From Halorientalis sp. (GTDB taxonomy: Archaea > Halobacteriota > Halobacteria > Halobacteriales > Haloarculaceae): 64,000 nt of DNA. How positions within the stretch are numbered: position 1 is the stretch's first letter; every line of letters begins with the position of its first letter. The translations under genes and the position numbers were made by a program. The notes beneath the pieces are model-generated. The model was not told where the DNA came from. It saw only the letters and a list, made by a program, of their open reading frames with translations, and did no database searches. Positions 43,126 through 52,359 of this stretch are shown here, in pieces. The DNA lies in assembly GCF_028275115.1 (NCBI RefSeq), contig NZ_JAQCNH010000039.1, forward strand, positions 1-64,000, in the 5' to 3' direction.

Positions 43126-43824
43126 ATGTTCAGCATTGGCGACCGACAGGTGATTATCGCGGTCCTGCTGGCTGCGACGATGGTCCTGGCGGGCTGTTCG
43201 GGTGGCGGGGGCCCGACACCGACGGACGGTGGAACGGACAGTTCGACCGACGCCGACGCCGAAGCCGGAGTATCGGCGGACAGCTACCAGTGGGCCGAGG
43301 GGGAATCGTACACTTACGAGAGTGACGCCTCACAAGGGAGCAGTAGTCGGTACACGTGGGTGGTCACCGACGTGAACGATGGAGCGGTGACGGCCGAACT
43401 CACGAGCAGTTTCGGCAGTCAGTCTCAGACGGTGAACATCACGGGGCCACAGGGCGACGTCTTCAACGGAACGGACCAGAACCCACCGCAGTCGTTCACG
43501 TTCGTGCTGCTGCAGATTCCACAGGCTCTCATCCAGGGTGAGACGCTCGAACCAGGGAACTCCTGGACGGTGTCCAGTGACGAGTTCCAGGTCAGCGGAG
43601 CGGAACCGCAAGAGCAGTCCCAGGAGCAGTCCCAAGAGGTCAACGTGAGCGTGACCGGCACCTCACAGATTCAGGGGACACAGTGTTACGACGTGGAGGT
43701 GTCGACGGCGAACGAGACGTTCAGTGCCTGTGTCAGGGAAGACTGGCCGTTCGCCTTGGAGATGACGTTCACGCTCCAGAGCCAGACCACGACGTACACG
43801 CTGGTCGACTTCGACCGGCCCTGA
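43126..43824 (+). CDS. Lipoprotein of unknown function, tandem paralogue 1
   Basis: 232 residues. A Sec-type lipoprotein signal with lipobox LAGC (residue about 25) and a Gly/Thr/Asp linker. The domain of about 180 residues (YQWAEGESYTYESDAS...) is beta-rich, contains a Gln/Glu-rich insert (QEQSQEQSQE) and two cysteines, and ends EDWPFALEMTF...TLVDFDRP. This ending is matched by the next gene (YDWPFALAV...LAEFERP), so the two are tandem duplicates that have diverged. Membrane-anchored outside the cell; ligand unknown. Confidence 0.75.
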   Translation: MFSIGDRQVIIAVLLAATMVLAGCSGGGGPTPTDGGTDSSTDADAEAGVSADSYQWAEGESYTYESDASQGSSSRYTWVVTDVNDGAVTAELTSSFGSQSQTVNITGPQGDVFNGTDQNPPQSFTFVLLQIPQALIQGETLEPGNSWTVSSDEFQVSGAEPQEQSQEQSQEVNVSVTGTSQIQGTQCYDVEVSTANETFSACVREDWPFALEMTFTLQSQTTTYTLVDFDRP

Positions 43825-43893
43825 GGACGGTCCCGGTCTCCGCTCTTTGATCTGTGACTGTCCAATAAGACTAAACGCCAAACTGTAATACGA

Positions 43894-44661
43894 GTGGCTA
43901 TGGGGACGTTGCGGGCGCGGACGGTCGGGGGTACAGTACTACTGGCGCTGTTGCTCGTTTTGACGGGTTGTAGCGGCGGCGGTGCCGACAGCACGCCGGG
44001 CGCAACTACCACGCCGACGAACACACCAGCCGCCACGTCGACCGACGCGGGGACAGCCACCGTTGGCACCGACGGCGGCGTCACCGGTGACAGTGACACC
44101 GAAGCCAGCGAACGGTTCGGCAGCGACTGGGACCGATTCTACGTATTCAACGAGAGCGAGGCCTACGGGTACGAGGCACAGTTGCCGAACAGGACGACAC
44201 AGATGGCGTGGGTCGTCACGTCGACGGCCAGCGAGAACCCGGGGCTGTACGAGGGCGTGACTGCGAGCGTCACCGTCGACCGATTCAGGACGAACGCCAC
44301 CGCGTCACAGGCGGACATCTTCGCCGAGATAATCAGCGACGGGTCCGTAGGCGAACCGTTCCTGTACGTGCGGACGCCGGTGGTACTGGCGGCGGGTCAC
44401 GACCTGAGCGTCGGTAACTCGTGGACGATTCAGGGCAGTGAGGTGAGCGTCGGCGACGGGTTCGAGGTCAGTTGGGACGAGGCGACTGCGGAGATTACCG
44501 GGACTGCGACCGTCGCGGGAGAGCCGTGTTACACGATGGAGCTTCGCTTCCCGGGCAACGAGACGGGGCCGGTCAGTTGTGTGAAGTACGACTGGCCGTT
44601 CGCGCTGGCAGTCGACACGACCACCCAGGACTACCGACTGGCGGAGTTCGAGCGCCCCTGA
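43894..44661 (+). CDS. Lipoprotein of unknown function, tandem paralogue 2
   Basis: 255 residues from the GTG at 43894, or 253 from the ATG at 43900; AATAAGACTAAAC at 43865-43877 is a TATA-like element that fits either. The lipoprotein signal ends with LTGC. A Thr/Asp-rich linker is followed by a beta domain whose shared landmarks with the upstream gene include LSVGNSWTIQGSEV (against LEPGNSWTVSSDEF), CYTMEL and the KYDWPFALAV ending. Two cysteines may form a disulfide, as in paralogue 1. No known family recognised. Confidence 0.75.
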   Translation: MAMGTLRARTVGGTVLLALLLVLTGCSGGGADSTPGATTTPTNTPAATSTDAGTATVGTDGGVTGDSDTEASERFGSDWDRFYVFNESEAYGYEAQLPNRTTQMAWVVTSTASENPGLYEGVTASVTVDRFRTNATASQADIFAEIISDGSVGEPFLYVRTPVVLAAGHDLSVGNSWTIQGSEVSVGDGFEVSWDEATAEITGTATVAGEPCYTMELRFPGNETGPVSCVKYDWPFALAVDTTTQDYRLAEFERP

Positions 44662-44736
44662 GCTAGCGGGGGCAGGTGGCCCGGTTTCTGTCAGCGGTCA
44701 AAACCGTGATTTTTGGGCTCGTGGAATCTATGAACC

Positions 44737-44745
44737 CTTATATGG
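44737..44745 (+). promoter_or_regulatory. Promoter of the complex I operon
   Basis: CTTATATGG is the only strong TATA-like element before nuoA. The predicted transcript start is near 44766-44770, just upstream of the AGGTG (44770-44774) that may act as a ribosome-binding site for the ATG at 44782. Confidence 0.6.
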
Positions 44746-44781
44746 CGTCGTTCCCAACCACAGGATGATAGGTGTATACGG

Positions 44782-45192
44782 ATGGGTAATCCATGGATAG
44801 CCATCGGGGCACTAGCGTTGGTCGGCCTTCTCATCCCAGTCGGGATGATGGGGATATCGAAGCTTCTCCGGCCCAGTGTGCCCGAGCAGGGAAAACGCTC
44901 CACATACGAGAGCGGTGAGATCCCGACCGGTGACACCCGGATTCGGTTCAACATCCAGTACTACATGGTCGCGCTGCTGTTCGTGATCTTCGACATCGAA
45001 ACCGTCCTGATCTTCCCGTGGACGGTCATCTACCGCAGCGCGCTGGAGAACGGCGTCTCGTTGACGAGGACGCTGGGTCCAATGCTGGTGTTCATCGGCG
45101 TTCTCGTCGTCGGTCTCGGGTGGGCGTGGCGCAACGGCGCGGTCAAATGGGTCCGCTCACCGCGGGCCGAAACGCAGAAAGATGCCAGGTAA
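44782..45192 (+). CDS. nuoA: Complex I subunit A
   Basis: 136 residues, three membrane helices. YESGEIPTGDTRIRFNIQYY and FVIFDIETVLIFPW are the family signatures (the exposed loop with the acidic residues). NuoA helps form the quinone site and the first part of the membrane arm. First gene of the eleven-gene operon, 3 bp from nuoB. Confidence 0.95.
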   Translation: MGNPWIAIGALALVGLLIPVGMMGISKLLRPSVPEQGKRSTYESGEIPTGDTRIRFNIQYYMVALLFVIFDIETVLIFPWTVIYRSALENGVSLTRTLGPMLVFIGVLVVGLGWAWRNGAVKWVRSPRAETQKDAR

Positions 45193-45195
45193 CAC

Positions 45196-45897
45196 ATGAG
45201 TAGTCAAGACAAACTGACGGATACGGTCGGTGCCGACTCGCAGTCGACACAGGACGCCCGGATGGGCGAGGGAGCCGACAACCGGTTCAACTCCCCGCTC
45301 CGGAAGGCGCTGGGCTCGTCCCCGTTCATTCTCACGAAGTTCGACAAGTTCATGAACTGGGTTCGGGGCTCGTCGATGTTCATGCTGCAGTTCGGAATCG
45401 CCTGCTGCAGCATCGAGATGATGCATACGTACTCGGTCAAACACGATCTCGACCGGTTCGGAGCCGGCGTCCCGCGGGCCTCGCCGCGACAGGCCGACGT
45501 GATTATTATTCCTGGGACTATCGTCTCGAAGTTCGCCCCACGGATGAAGCGGGTGTACGACCAGATGCCCGAGCCGAAGTTCGTCGTCGGTATGGGCTCG
45601 TGTACCATCTCCGGCGGCCCGTTCCAAGAGGGGTACAACGTTATCAAGGGCGCCGAAGAGGTCATTCCGGTCGACATTCACGTCCCGGGCTGCCCGCCTC
45701 GTCCGGAGGCCCTAATCTACGGGATTGCCAAGCTTCAGGAGCGGGTCGCGAACGGCGAGTCCGCGCCCGTGACGGTCAAGCCGTACGAACTGGAACAGTT
45801 CGGCGACCTCGACCGGGACGAACTCGTCGAAAAACTCGCCGGCCAGATCGACCACGACGACCTGGTCATGCGGTACAACTGGGTTGATTCGCCATGA
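45196..45897 (+). CDS. nuoB: Complex I subunit B (N2 cluster subunit)
   Basis: 233 residues. All N2 4Fe-4S ligands are present: the adjacent pair in IACCSIEMM, GSCTISGGPF and HVPGCPPRPEA. An acidic haloarchaeal N-terminus of about 60 residues precedes the core. NuoB carries the terminal cluster that reduces quinone. The stop overlaps nuoCD by 4 bp. Confidence 0.95.
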   Translation: MSSQDKLTDTVGADSQSTQDARMGEGADNRFNSPLRKALGSSPFILTKFDKFMNWVRGSSMFMLQFGIACCSIEMMHTYSVKHDLDRFGAGVPRASPRQADVIIIPGTIVSKFAPRMKRVYDQMPEPKFVVGMGSCTISGGPFQEGYNVIKGAEEVIPVDIHVPGCPPRPEALIYGIAKLQERVANGESAPVTVKPYELEQFGDLDRDELVEKLAGQIDHDDLVMRYNWVDSP

Positions 45898-47570
45898 GTC
45901 TGGAAGACCCGGGGCCACGTGACGTTGGCCTCACGAAAACAGGTGACGTCAACTACGACGAACTCGAATCGCTGCTGGGCGACGACGTGCTGGGCCGCGA
46001 GGAACACCTCAACGCCGAGGCCTTCGTCATCCGGCCCGACGCCGTGCAGGACGTCCTCTCGACGCTGAAAACGGACGCCGGCTTCGACAACTGCAACTGC
46101 GTTACCGCACAGGAGTATCAGGACCGCTACGAGACGATCTATCACCTCACGAAGTACGACGACCGAACCCAGGAAGTCGGCGTCGTCGTGCCGACGAGCA
46201 AGGACAATCCCGTCTCGGAGTCTGCCGAGCCGGTTTTCCGGACGGCCGACTGGCACGAGCGTGAGGCGTACGACTTGGTAGGCATCGAGTACGAGGGTCA
46301 CCCCGACCCGCGCCGGATTCTCCTCCCGGAAACCTGGCAGGGTCACCCCCTCTCGATGGATTACGACCAGACCAAGCCACAAGTCGTCACCCTGCGTGAG
46401 AACAAGAACCCGCTCGAGGAGGACCAGCGGCTCAACGACGACAGCGACACGATGTTGCTCAACATCGGGCCTCACCACCCGGCCACGCACGGCGTCCTCC
46501 ACGTGGAGGCGACGCTGGACGGCGAGCAGGTCGCCGACGTGGAGCCCGACATCGGCTACATCCACCGCTGTGAGGAACAGATGTGCCAGCAGGGCACCTA
46601 CCGCCACCAGATCATGCCTTACCCCGACCGCTGGGACTGGGGCGGTGCGGGGCTGCTGAACGAGTGGGCGTACGCCCGGACGGCCGAGACGCTGGCCGAC
46701 ATCGACGTGCCCGAGTACGCGCAGGTCATCCGGACGATGTCCGGCGAGCTGTCGCGGATTCTCTCGCACATGCTCGCTGTGGCCGCGTATGCGCTGGACG
46801 TCGTCGGTGACTTCACCGCGACGTTCATGTACGGGATGCAGGACCGGGAGGTGGTTCAGAACATCCTCGAAGACCTGACCGGCCAGCGGCTGATGTTCAA
46901 CTACTTCCGGCTGGGCGGGGTCGCCTGGGACCTGCCCGAGCCCCGCGGGGAGTTCTTCGAGCAGATCCGGGCGTTCATCGACGACCTGCCCGAAAAGCTG
47001 GAGGAGTACCACAATCTGCTGACCAGCAACGAGATTCTGCAGATCCGGACCGTCGACACTGGTCGGCTCGAGCCCGAGATTGCAAAGAGCTACGGCGCGA
47101 CGGGACCGGTCGCCCGCGGGTCGGGCATCGACTACGACATCCGTCGGGACGACCCCTACGGCTACTACGACAAACTCGACTGGAACGTGGTCACCGAGGA
47201 CGGGTGCGACAACTACGCCCGTCTACTGGTTCGGCTCCAGGAGGTGGAGGAGTCGGCCAAAATCATCAACCAGTGTGTCGACCTGCTCGAGGGCTGGCCC
47301 GAGGAAGACCGGACGATTCAGGCCAACGTCCCCCGGACTATCAAGCCCGAACCCGACACCGAGGTCTACAAGTCCGTCGAGGCTGCGAAGGGTGAGCTCG
47401 GAATCTACATCCGCTCGGACGGGACGGACACGCCGGCCCGATTCAAGATTCGGGGTGGTTCGTTCTCAAACCTGCAGACGCTGCCGGAGATGGCCGAGGG
47501 CGAGTACATCGCGGACCTGATCGCGTCGCTCGGCAGTCTGGACACCATCATGGGTGAGGTGGACCGGTAA
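45894..47570 (+). CDS. nuoCD: Complex I fused subunit CD
   Basis: 558 residues. The N-terminal NuoC part (about 1-160, ending FVPTSKDNPVSESAEPVFR-like and DWHEREAYDLVGIEYEGHPD) is joined to NuoD (about 180-558: NIGPHHPATHGVLHVEATLD, GYIHRCEEQM, GGVAWDLPEPRG, and the ending GSLDTIMGEVDR). The quinone-binding His and the degenerate [NiFe]-hydrogenase-like fold are in NuoD. The C-D fusion is common in haloarchaea. Its stop overlaps the nuoH start by 1 bp. Confidence 0.95.
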   Translation: MSLEDPGPRDVGLTKTGDVNYDELESLLGDDVLGREEHLNAEAFVIRPDAVQDVLSTLKTDAGFDNCNCVTAQEYQDRYETIYHLTKYDDRTQEVGVVVPTSKDNPVSESAEPVFRTADWHEREAYDLVGIEYEGHPDPRRILLPETWQGHPLSMDYDQTKPQVVTLRENKNPLEEDQRLNDDSDTMLLNIGPHHPATHGVLHVEATLDGEQVADVEPDIGYIHRCEEQMCQQGTYRHQIMPYPDRWDWGGAGLLNEWAYARTAETLADIDVPEYAQVIRTMSGELSRILSHMLAVAAYALDVVGDFTATFMYGMQDREVVQNILEDLTGQRLMFNYFRLGGVAWDLPEPRGEFFEQIRAFIDDLPEKLEEYHNLLTSNEILQIRTVDTGRLEPEIAKSYGATGPVARGSGIDYDIRRDDPYGYYDKLDWNVVTEDGCDNYARLLVRLQEVEESAKIINQCVDLLEGWPEEDRTIQANVPRTIKPEPDTEVYKSVEAAKGELGIYIRSDGTDTPARFKIRGGSFSNLQTLPEMAEGEYIADLIASLGSLDTIMGEVDR

Positions 47571-48631
47571 TGACACTGTCGGACACCATCGCCGGTCTCC
47601 TGGGCCTGAACGCGAACGACCCCCTGCAGTTTGGCATCGCGGCGATCATCGCGTCGACTATCGTCGGCACGTTCATGCTCGTGAACGTCGCGATTGCCGG
47701 TCCCTGGGCCAAGCGGAAGATCACTGCTACGTTCACAGACCGCATCGCGGTCAACCGCATCGGGCCGTTCGGTCTGATGATCATCGTGGCAGACGCAGTC
47801 CGGCTGCTCTCGAAGGAACTGATCGTCCCAGAAAAGGTCGACCGGCCGGCGTGGGACCTCGCGCCGCTGGTCATCGCGGGCTCGGCGCTCTTTGGCTTCG
47901 CGGTCATTCCGATGGGGAGCGGCATCCAGGTCGCCGACCCCGAGGTCGGCTTGGCGTACGTGTTCGCGGTGGCGTCGCTGGCTTCGGTCGGACTCGTGAT
48001 GGCGGGGTACGCGTCGAACAACAAGTACTCGATGCTGGGCGGCCTGCGCGCTGTGGCCCAGAACCTGGCCTACGAGATTCCGCTGGTCCTGACCGGCGTG
48101 TCGGTGGTCCTCTTTGCGGGCACGCTCCAGTTGGGGAACGTCAACGCCGCGAACACGATCGTCGGTGCACAGCAGGCGACGCTGGCGACCGTCGGCGGCA
48201 TCGAGATTCCGTCGTGGTACGCGTTCGTCAACCCGTTCGCCTTCATGCTCTTTCTGGTGGCTAATCTGGCCGAGGTCGGCCGGAACCCGTTCGACACACC
48301 GGAGGCACCGACCGAGATCGTCGCCGGGTACCAGACAGAGTACTCCTCGGTCTACTTCGTGCTGATGTATCTCGGGGAGTTTATCCACATCTTCCTCGGC
48401 GGTGCGATCATCGCGACGATCTTCCTCGGTGGACCAGCCGGTCCGGTTCTGCCCGGAATCGTCTGGTTCCTCGTCAAGATCTGGGCGGTGTTCCTGCTAA
48501 CCCAGTGGGCGCGGTCGGCGCTGCCCCGGGTTCGTATCGACCAGCTCATCGAGATCGGTTGGAAGGGAATGCTCGTGCTCTCTTTCGCCAATCTGATTCT
48601 GACGGCGATCATCGTCGGGGTGGTCGTCTGA
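47570..48631 (+). CDS. nuoH: Complex I subunit H
   Basis: 353 residues, eight membrane helices. DRIAVNRIGPFGLM and the loop EVGRNPFDTPEAPTEIVAGY correspond to the conserved NuoH loops (FDLPEAEAELVAGY type) that line the quinone tunnel. Lies between nuoCD and nuoI. Confidence 0.95.
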   Translation: MTLSDTIAGLLGLNANDPLQFGIAAIIASTIVGTFMLVNVAIAGPWAKRKITATFTDRIAVNRIGPFGLMIIVADAVRLLSKELIVPEKVDRPAWDLAPLVIAGSALFGFAVIPMGSGIQVADPEVGLAYVFAVASLASVGLVMAGYASNNKYSMLGGLRAVAQNLAYEIPLVLTGVSVVLFAGTLQLGNVNAANTIVGAQQATLATVGGIEIPSWYAFVNPFAFMLFLVANLAEVGRNPFDTPEAPTEIVAGYQTEYSSVYFVLMYLGEFIHIFLGGAIIATIFLGGPAGPVLPGIVWFLVKIWAVFLLTQWARSALPRVRIDQLIEIGWKGMLVLSFANLILTAIIVGVVV

Positions 48632-48647
48632 TGACCGACGCGACGTT

Positions 48648-48653
48648 CGGAGG
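48648..48653 (+). promoter_or_regulatory. Shine-Dalgarno site of nuoI
   Basis: GGAGGT lies 7 bases before the nuoI ATG at 48660. It is one of the few strong ribosome-binding sites in the window and sets the nuoI start, which is not overlapped by the upstream gene. Confidence 0.7.
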
Positions 48654-48659
48654 TAACCA

Positions 48660-49121
48660 ATGATCGGACTGCTCAAATCCATGGCGACGACGATGAAACA
48701 CGCGCTTGACGGAGACACGTTCACCGTCAAGTATCCTGAAGAAGCACCCGAAGTGAGCCCCCGCTTCCGCGGGGTCCACAAGTTCAGTCAAGAGCGTTGT
48801 ATCTGGTGTCGGCAGTGTGAAAACGTCTGCCCGAACGACACGATTCAGATCGTGACCGACGAACAACGCAACGGCGAAGAATACAACCTCCACATCGGGC
48901 AGTGTATCTACTGCCGGCTCTGTGAAGAGGTCTGCCCCGTCGACGCCATCCTGCTGACCCAGAACTTCGAGTTCACCGCCGACACGAAAGACGAACTCGC
49001 CTACAACAAAGAACAGCTAAAAAACGTCCCCTGGTACAAGGACATCGACCCACTCGAGTCCCGTGAACCGGACCGTGGGGCCTGGATCGGCGAAGGCGAA
49101 GGCGAACTCGATTACCAGTAA
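48660..49121 (+). CDS. nuoI: Complex I ferredoxin-like subunit I
   Basis: 153 residues. Two 4Fe-4S motifs, CIWCRQCENVCP and CIYCRLCEEVCP (C-x2-C-x2-C-x3-C-P), hold clusters N6a and N6b. EEAPEVSPRFRGVHKFSQE leads in, and a 60-residue C-terminal extension follows. It passes electrons to N2. Because nuoE, F and G are absent, NuoI is the likely entry point for the unknown electron donor. Confidence 0.95.
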   Translation: MIGLLKSMATTMKHALDGDTFTVKYPEEAPEVSPRFRGVHKFSQERCIWCRQCENVCPNDTIQIVTDEQRNGEEYNLHIGQCIYCRLCEEVCPVDAILLTQNFEFTADTKDELAYNKEQLKNVPWYKDIDPLESREPDRGAWIGEGEGELDYQ

Positions 49122-49375
49122 AATCGCGCTGTACCGGGGAGAGCGAAGCGAGACGCCGGCTTTCGCGCCAGTACCTCCGGCGTTTGGTTCGTGAACTGAG
49201 TGACCCACTCCTCGACAGCGGTCGCCGCGGTCGCTCGACCGGCGCGGAGCTATGTCACTGTCATCACAGGGATCCCGATGATGTGGCGTTCTCCGGGGCC
49301 CAAGCCGGTTTCGGCTGCGCGCGCGAATCTGATAAAGAAATCTTCAAAGGCCCACCGATAAGAGAGTGAAGTAAG
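49122..49375. other. 254-bp break inside the complex I operon
   Basis: No gene is visible. The stretch has a GC-rich inverted region around 49220-49245 and, near its end, CTGATAAAGAAATCTTCAAAGG (49329-49350), AT-rich enough to be a second promoter for nuoJ to nuoN. The other genes of the operon are separated by at most 28 bp. Confidence 0.5.
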
Positions 49376-49651
49376 ATGGGACTGTACGAAATCATAGGGT
49401 TCGGGTTGTTCGCGTTCGTTACCATCGCGAGCAGCCTCGGCGTCGTCCTGTTACGGGACGTGTGGCACTCGGCGCTGATGCTGGGCGTTGCGTTGCTCAG
49501 CGTCGCAATCCATTACGTGATGCTACAGGCCGAGTTCGTCGCCACGATGCAGATACTCGTGTACGTGGGCGGCGTTCTGATCCTGATTACGTTCGCCGTG
49601 ATGCTCACCCGCAGGGAAACGCCAGCGGAGTCGCCCGAGGTGACCACATGA
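49376..49651 (+). CDS. nuoJ1: Complex I subunit J, N-terminal half
   Basis: 91 residues, three helices, matching the first half of bacterial NuoJ (VVLLRDVWHSALMLGVALLS, HYVMLQAEFVATMQILVYVG with the conserved E, VLILITFAVMLTRRE). The second half is a separate gene overlapping by 4 bp. Part of the membrane arm. Confidence 0.9.
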   Translation: MGLYEIIGFGLFAFVTIASSLGVVLLRDVWHSALMLGVALLSVAIHYVMLQAEFVATMQILVYVGGVLILITFAVMLTRRETPAESPEVTT

Positions 49652-49986
49652 CGACCCGACCGCGGATTGCGGACGATATCAACTGGGCGGCGGGTATCGC
49701 ATCGCTCGGGCTCCTCGCCGTACTGGTGGCCGTGTTCCTCGGTTCCTCGTTCGGATCGGCGGCCGGGTTCCCAGACGCGTCGATCACCGCAGGAATCGGC
49801 TACGCGATGTTTGACCTCGCAGGTCAGACGATGCTGGAGACCGAGGAGTTCTTGGTGTCGTTCATCGTCATCGCGGTCGCACTGGACGCCGCGTTGGACG
49901 TGGCTGTCATGCTGGCGAAGCGCGACGACGAGACGGCTGGCACGCTCGCCGACGGCGGCCAGTCACCGGGACAAGGTGAGCGCTGA
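49648..49986 (+). CDS. nuoJ2: Complex I subunit J, C-terminal half
   Basis: 112 residues starting MTTRPRIADDIN; the ATG at 49648 is chosen by the ATGA overlap with nuoJ1. Two to three helices (GIASLGLLAVLVAVFLG, LVSFIVIAVALDAALDVAVM) match the last part of NuoJ. NuoJ split in two is a known haloarchaeal arrangement. Overlaps nuoK by 1 bp. Confidence 0.88.
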   Translation: MTTRPRIADDINWAAGIASLGLLAVLVAVFLGSSFGSAAGFPDASITAGIGYAMFDLAGQTMLETEEFLVSFIVIAVALDAALDVAVMLAKRDDETAGTLADGGQSPGQGER

Positions 49987-50288
49987 TGGTTCCCGCCGAG
50001 TACTACCTGTTGCTGTCGGCGGGGATGTTCTGTATCGGTCTGTTCGGAATCCTGACCCGTCGCAATGCCCTGTTGTTCCTGATGTCCGTCGAGTTGATGC
50101 TCAACGCGGCCGCGATAAATCTGGTGGCGTTCTCCCTCCAGTGGGGGAACCTCACCGGCCAGGTGTTCTCCCTGTTCCTGATGGCGCTGGCCGCCGCCGA
50201 GGTCGCCATCGGGATCGGTATCATCCTGGTGCTGTACCGGAACTTCGCGGACATCGACGTAACGAAGCCGACGACTATGAGGTGGTAA
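49986..50288 (+). CDS. nuoK: Complex I subunit K
   Basis: 100 residues, three helices. FLMSVELMLNAAAINLVAFS holds the conserved Glu for proton transfer; ALAAAEVAIGIGIILVLYRN is the third helix. One base separates it from nuoL. Confidence 0.93.
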   Translation: MVPAEYYLLLSAGMFCIGLFGILTRRNALLFLMSVELMLNAAAINLVAFSLQWGNLTGQVFSLFLMALAAAEVAIGIGIILVLYRNFADIDVTKPTTMRW

Positions 50289-50289
50289 G

Positions 50290-52359
50290 ATGGTGAGTGC
50301 ATTCGAGTTCGTTCCGGCGATTGCGGTGTTGCCACTCGTATCGTTCGTTGTCGCGCTGGCCTTCGGGAAGTGGATGCCAAAGAAGGGGGCGCTGGCCGGA
50401 ATCTTCGCGACGGTCGGCTCCCTGCTCATTTCGATCTGGACAGCGCTGACGGTCGCGGGCTTCCTCGGGTCGGAGACGGCCTATCGAGAGACGATATGGC
50501 GGTTCGCGACGGGGACCGGGACGTTCGACCTGCATCTCGGGGTCTTCGTCGATCCGCTGTCCGCCCTGATGCTGTTGATTGTCTCGCTGATCTCCGTCCT
50601 CGTGTTCATCTTCTCGCTCGGCTATATGAACGACGAGGACGAGACGGGGCTGCCCCGATACTACGCCTCGCTCTCACTGTTCAGCTTCAGCATGCTCGCC
50701 TTTGTCTTCGCGGACAACATCCTGATGGCGTTCATGTTCTTCGAGCTGGTGGGCCTGTGTTCGTTCCTGCTCATCGGTTTCTGGTTCCGCGAGGACGCGC
50801 CGCCCAGCGCCGCAAAAAAGGCCTTTTTAGTCACCCGCTTCGGTGACTTCTTTTTCCTGATCGGCGTCGTCGGCATCTTCGCCACCTTCGGCACGGGGCT
50901 GTTCGCCACCGAGGCAGGGTTCCCGCATATGGCCGAACAGGCGGTCGCCGGCGAGATGCCCGAACCGGTTGGTGGATTCCTCGGCGCCGTCGGCATGGGC
51001 GCCCAGCAGTGGTTCACCGTCCTGGGCCTGCTCGTGCTTGGCGGTGTGGTGGGCAAGTCGGCGCAGTTCCCGCTGCACACCTGGTTGCCCGATGCGATGG
51101 AGGGTCCGACGCCCGTCTCCGCGCTGATCCACGCGGCGACGATGGTCGCGGCCGGTGTCTATCTCATCGCGCGCATGTACGGGTTCTACCTCCTGACGCC
51201 GACGACCCTAGCCATTATCGCGCTGATCGGGGGCTTCACGGCGTTGTTCGCGGCGACGATGGGCGTCGTCAAGCAGGAACTCAAGCAGGTGCTCGCGTAC
51301 TCCACCATCTCTCAGTACGGGTATATGATGCTCGCGCTGGGTTCGGGCGGGTACGTCGCCGCGGTCTTCCACCTGACCACCCACGCCGTGTTCAAGGCGC
51401 TCCTGTTCCTCGGTGCGGGGTCAGTCATCATCGCCATGCACCACAACGAGAACATGTGGGACATGGGCGGACTCAAAGAGAAGATGCCCGTGACCTACTG
51501 GACGTTCCTCTCCGGGTCGCTCGCGCTGGCGGGTATCGTCCCCTTCGCGGGCTTCTGGTCGAAGGACGAAGTGCTGTACGAGGCACTGATTCACGGCCTC
51601 GGCAGCCCGGTGCTGCTGGTCGCGTGGGCGATGGGCCTGCTGGCCGTCTTCCTGACCGGCTTCTACACCTTCCGGATGGTCTTCCTGACCTTCCACGGTG
51701 AGCCCCGGTCGGACACGGCCGAAGACCCAGAGTCGGTGCGCTGGAACGTGAAGCTCCCGCTCGGGGTTCTCGGCGTGCTGGCGGCGACCATCGGGTTCAT
51801 CAACATGGTACCGATCAAGAAGCTGACCGGGCTGAAGATCGACCTCCTCCACAAGTGGCTGGTGGGCTCCGAGGCGCTCAACGCGGAGTTCCTGACCGGG
51901 CTCGAACACTACGAGCCGATTCTGAAGAACGTCGCCGGCATCGAGTCGAGTTTCATCGCGGGCGGTGAGATTCCGACGCTGCTGCTCTCGGCGGCACTGT
52001 CGCTCGGACTGGCGCTGGCCGGCGTCGGGCTGGCCTATCGGTTGTACGCGGTCGAGGAACCGGTCGAACACACGGAGAAACTCGGCGGTCTACGGACGCT
52101 GCTCATGCACAACTACTACCAGGACGAGTATCAGGTGTGGCTGGCGGAGGACGTGACGCTCCCGCTGGCCCGCCTGGCCGATACGTTCGACCAGGGAATC
52201 GTCGACGGCGTCGTCAACGGCGTCTCCAGTGTGAGTCTGTTCTCGGGCGACCGCGTCCGGCACGTTCAGACTGGTATCGTGTCCAACTACGCAGCCCTGC
52301 TGACCGTCGGGCTCGCGCTCCTGCTGGTCGCCTTCGGCATTCTGGGGGGGTGGTTCTGA
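50290..52359 (+). CDS. nuoL: Complex I antiporter-like subunit L
   Basis: 689 residues, about 16 helices. FMFFELVGLCSFLLIGFW (conserved Glu), VGKSAQFPLHTWLPDAMEG (conserved Lys), YGYMMLALGSGGYVAAVFHL and FAGFWSKDEVL are family signatures. The long amphipathic lateral helix characteristic of NuoL fits the C-terminal 150 residues. Pumps protons; its stop abuts the nuoM start. Confidence 0.94.
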   Translation: MVSAFEFVPAIAVLPLVSFVVALAFGKWMPKKGALAGIFATVGSLLISIWTALTVAGFLGSETAYRETIWRFATGTGTFDLHLGVFVDPLSALMLLIVSLISVLVFIFSLGYMNDEDETGLPRYYASLSLFSFSMLAFVFADNILMAFMFFELVGLCSFLLIGFWFREDAPPSAAKKAFLVTRFGDFFFLIGVVGIFATFGTGLFATEAGFPHMAEQAVAGEMPEPVGGFLGAVGMGAQQWFTVLGLLVLGGVVGKSAQFPLHTWLPDAMEGPTPVSALIHAATMVAAGVYLIARMYGFYLLTPTTLAIIALIGGFTALFAATMGVVKQELKQVLAYSTISQYGYMMLALGSGGYVAAVFHLTTHAVFKALLFLGAGSVIIAMHHNENMWDMGGLKEKMPVTYWTFLSGSLALAGIVPFAGFWSKDEVLYEALIHGLGSPVLLVAWAMGLLAVFLTGFYTFRMVFLTFHGEPRSDTAEDPESVRWNVKLPLGVLGVLAATIGFINMVPIKKLTGLKIDLLHKWLVGSEALNAEFLTGLEHYEPILKNVAGIESSFIAGGEIPTLLLSAALSLGLALAGVGLAYRLYAVEEPVEHTEKLGGLRTLLMHNYYQDEYQVWLAEDVTLPLARLADTFDQGIVDGVVNGVSSVSLFSGDRVRHVQTGIVSNYAALLTVGLALLLVAFGILGGWF

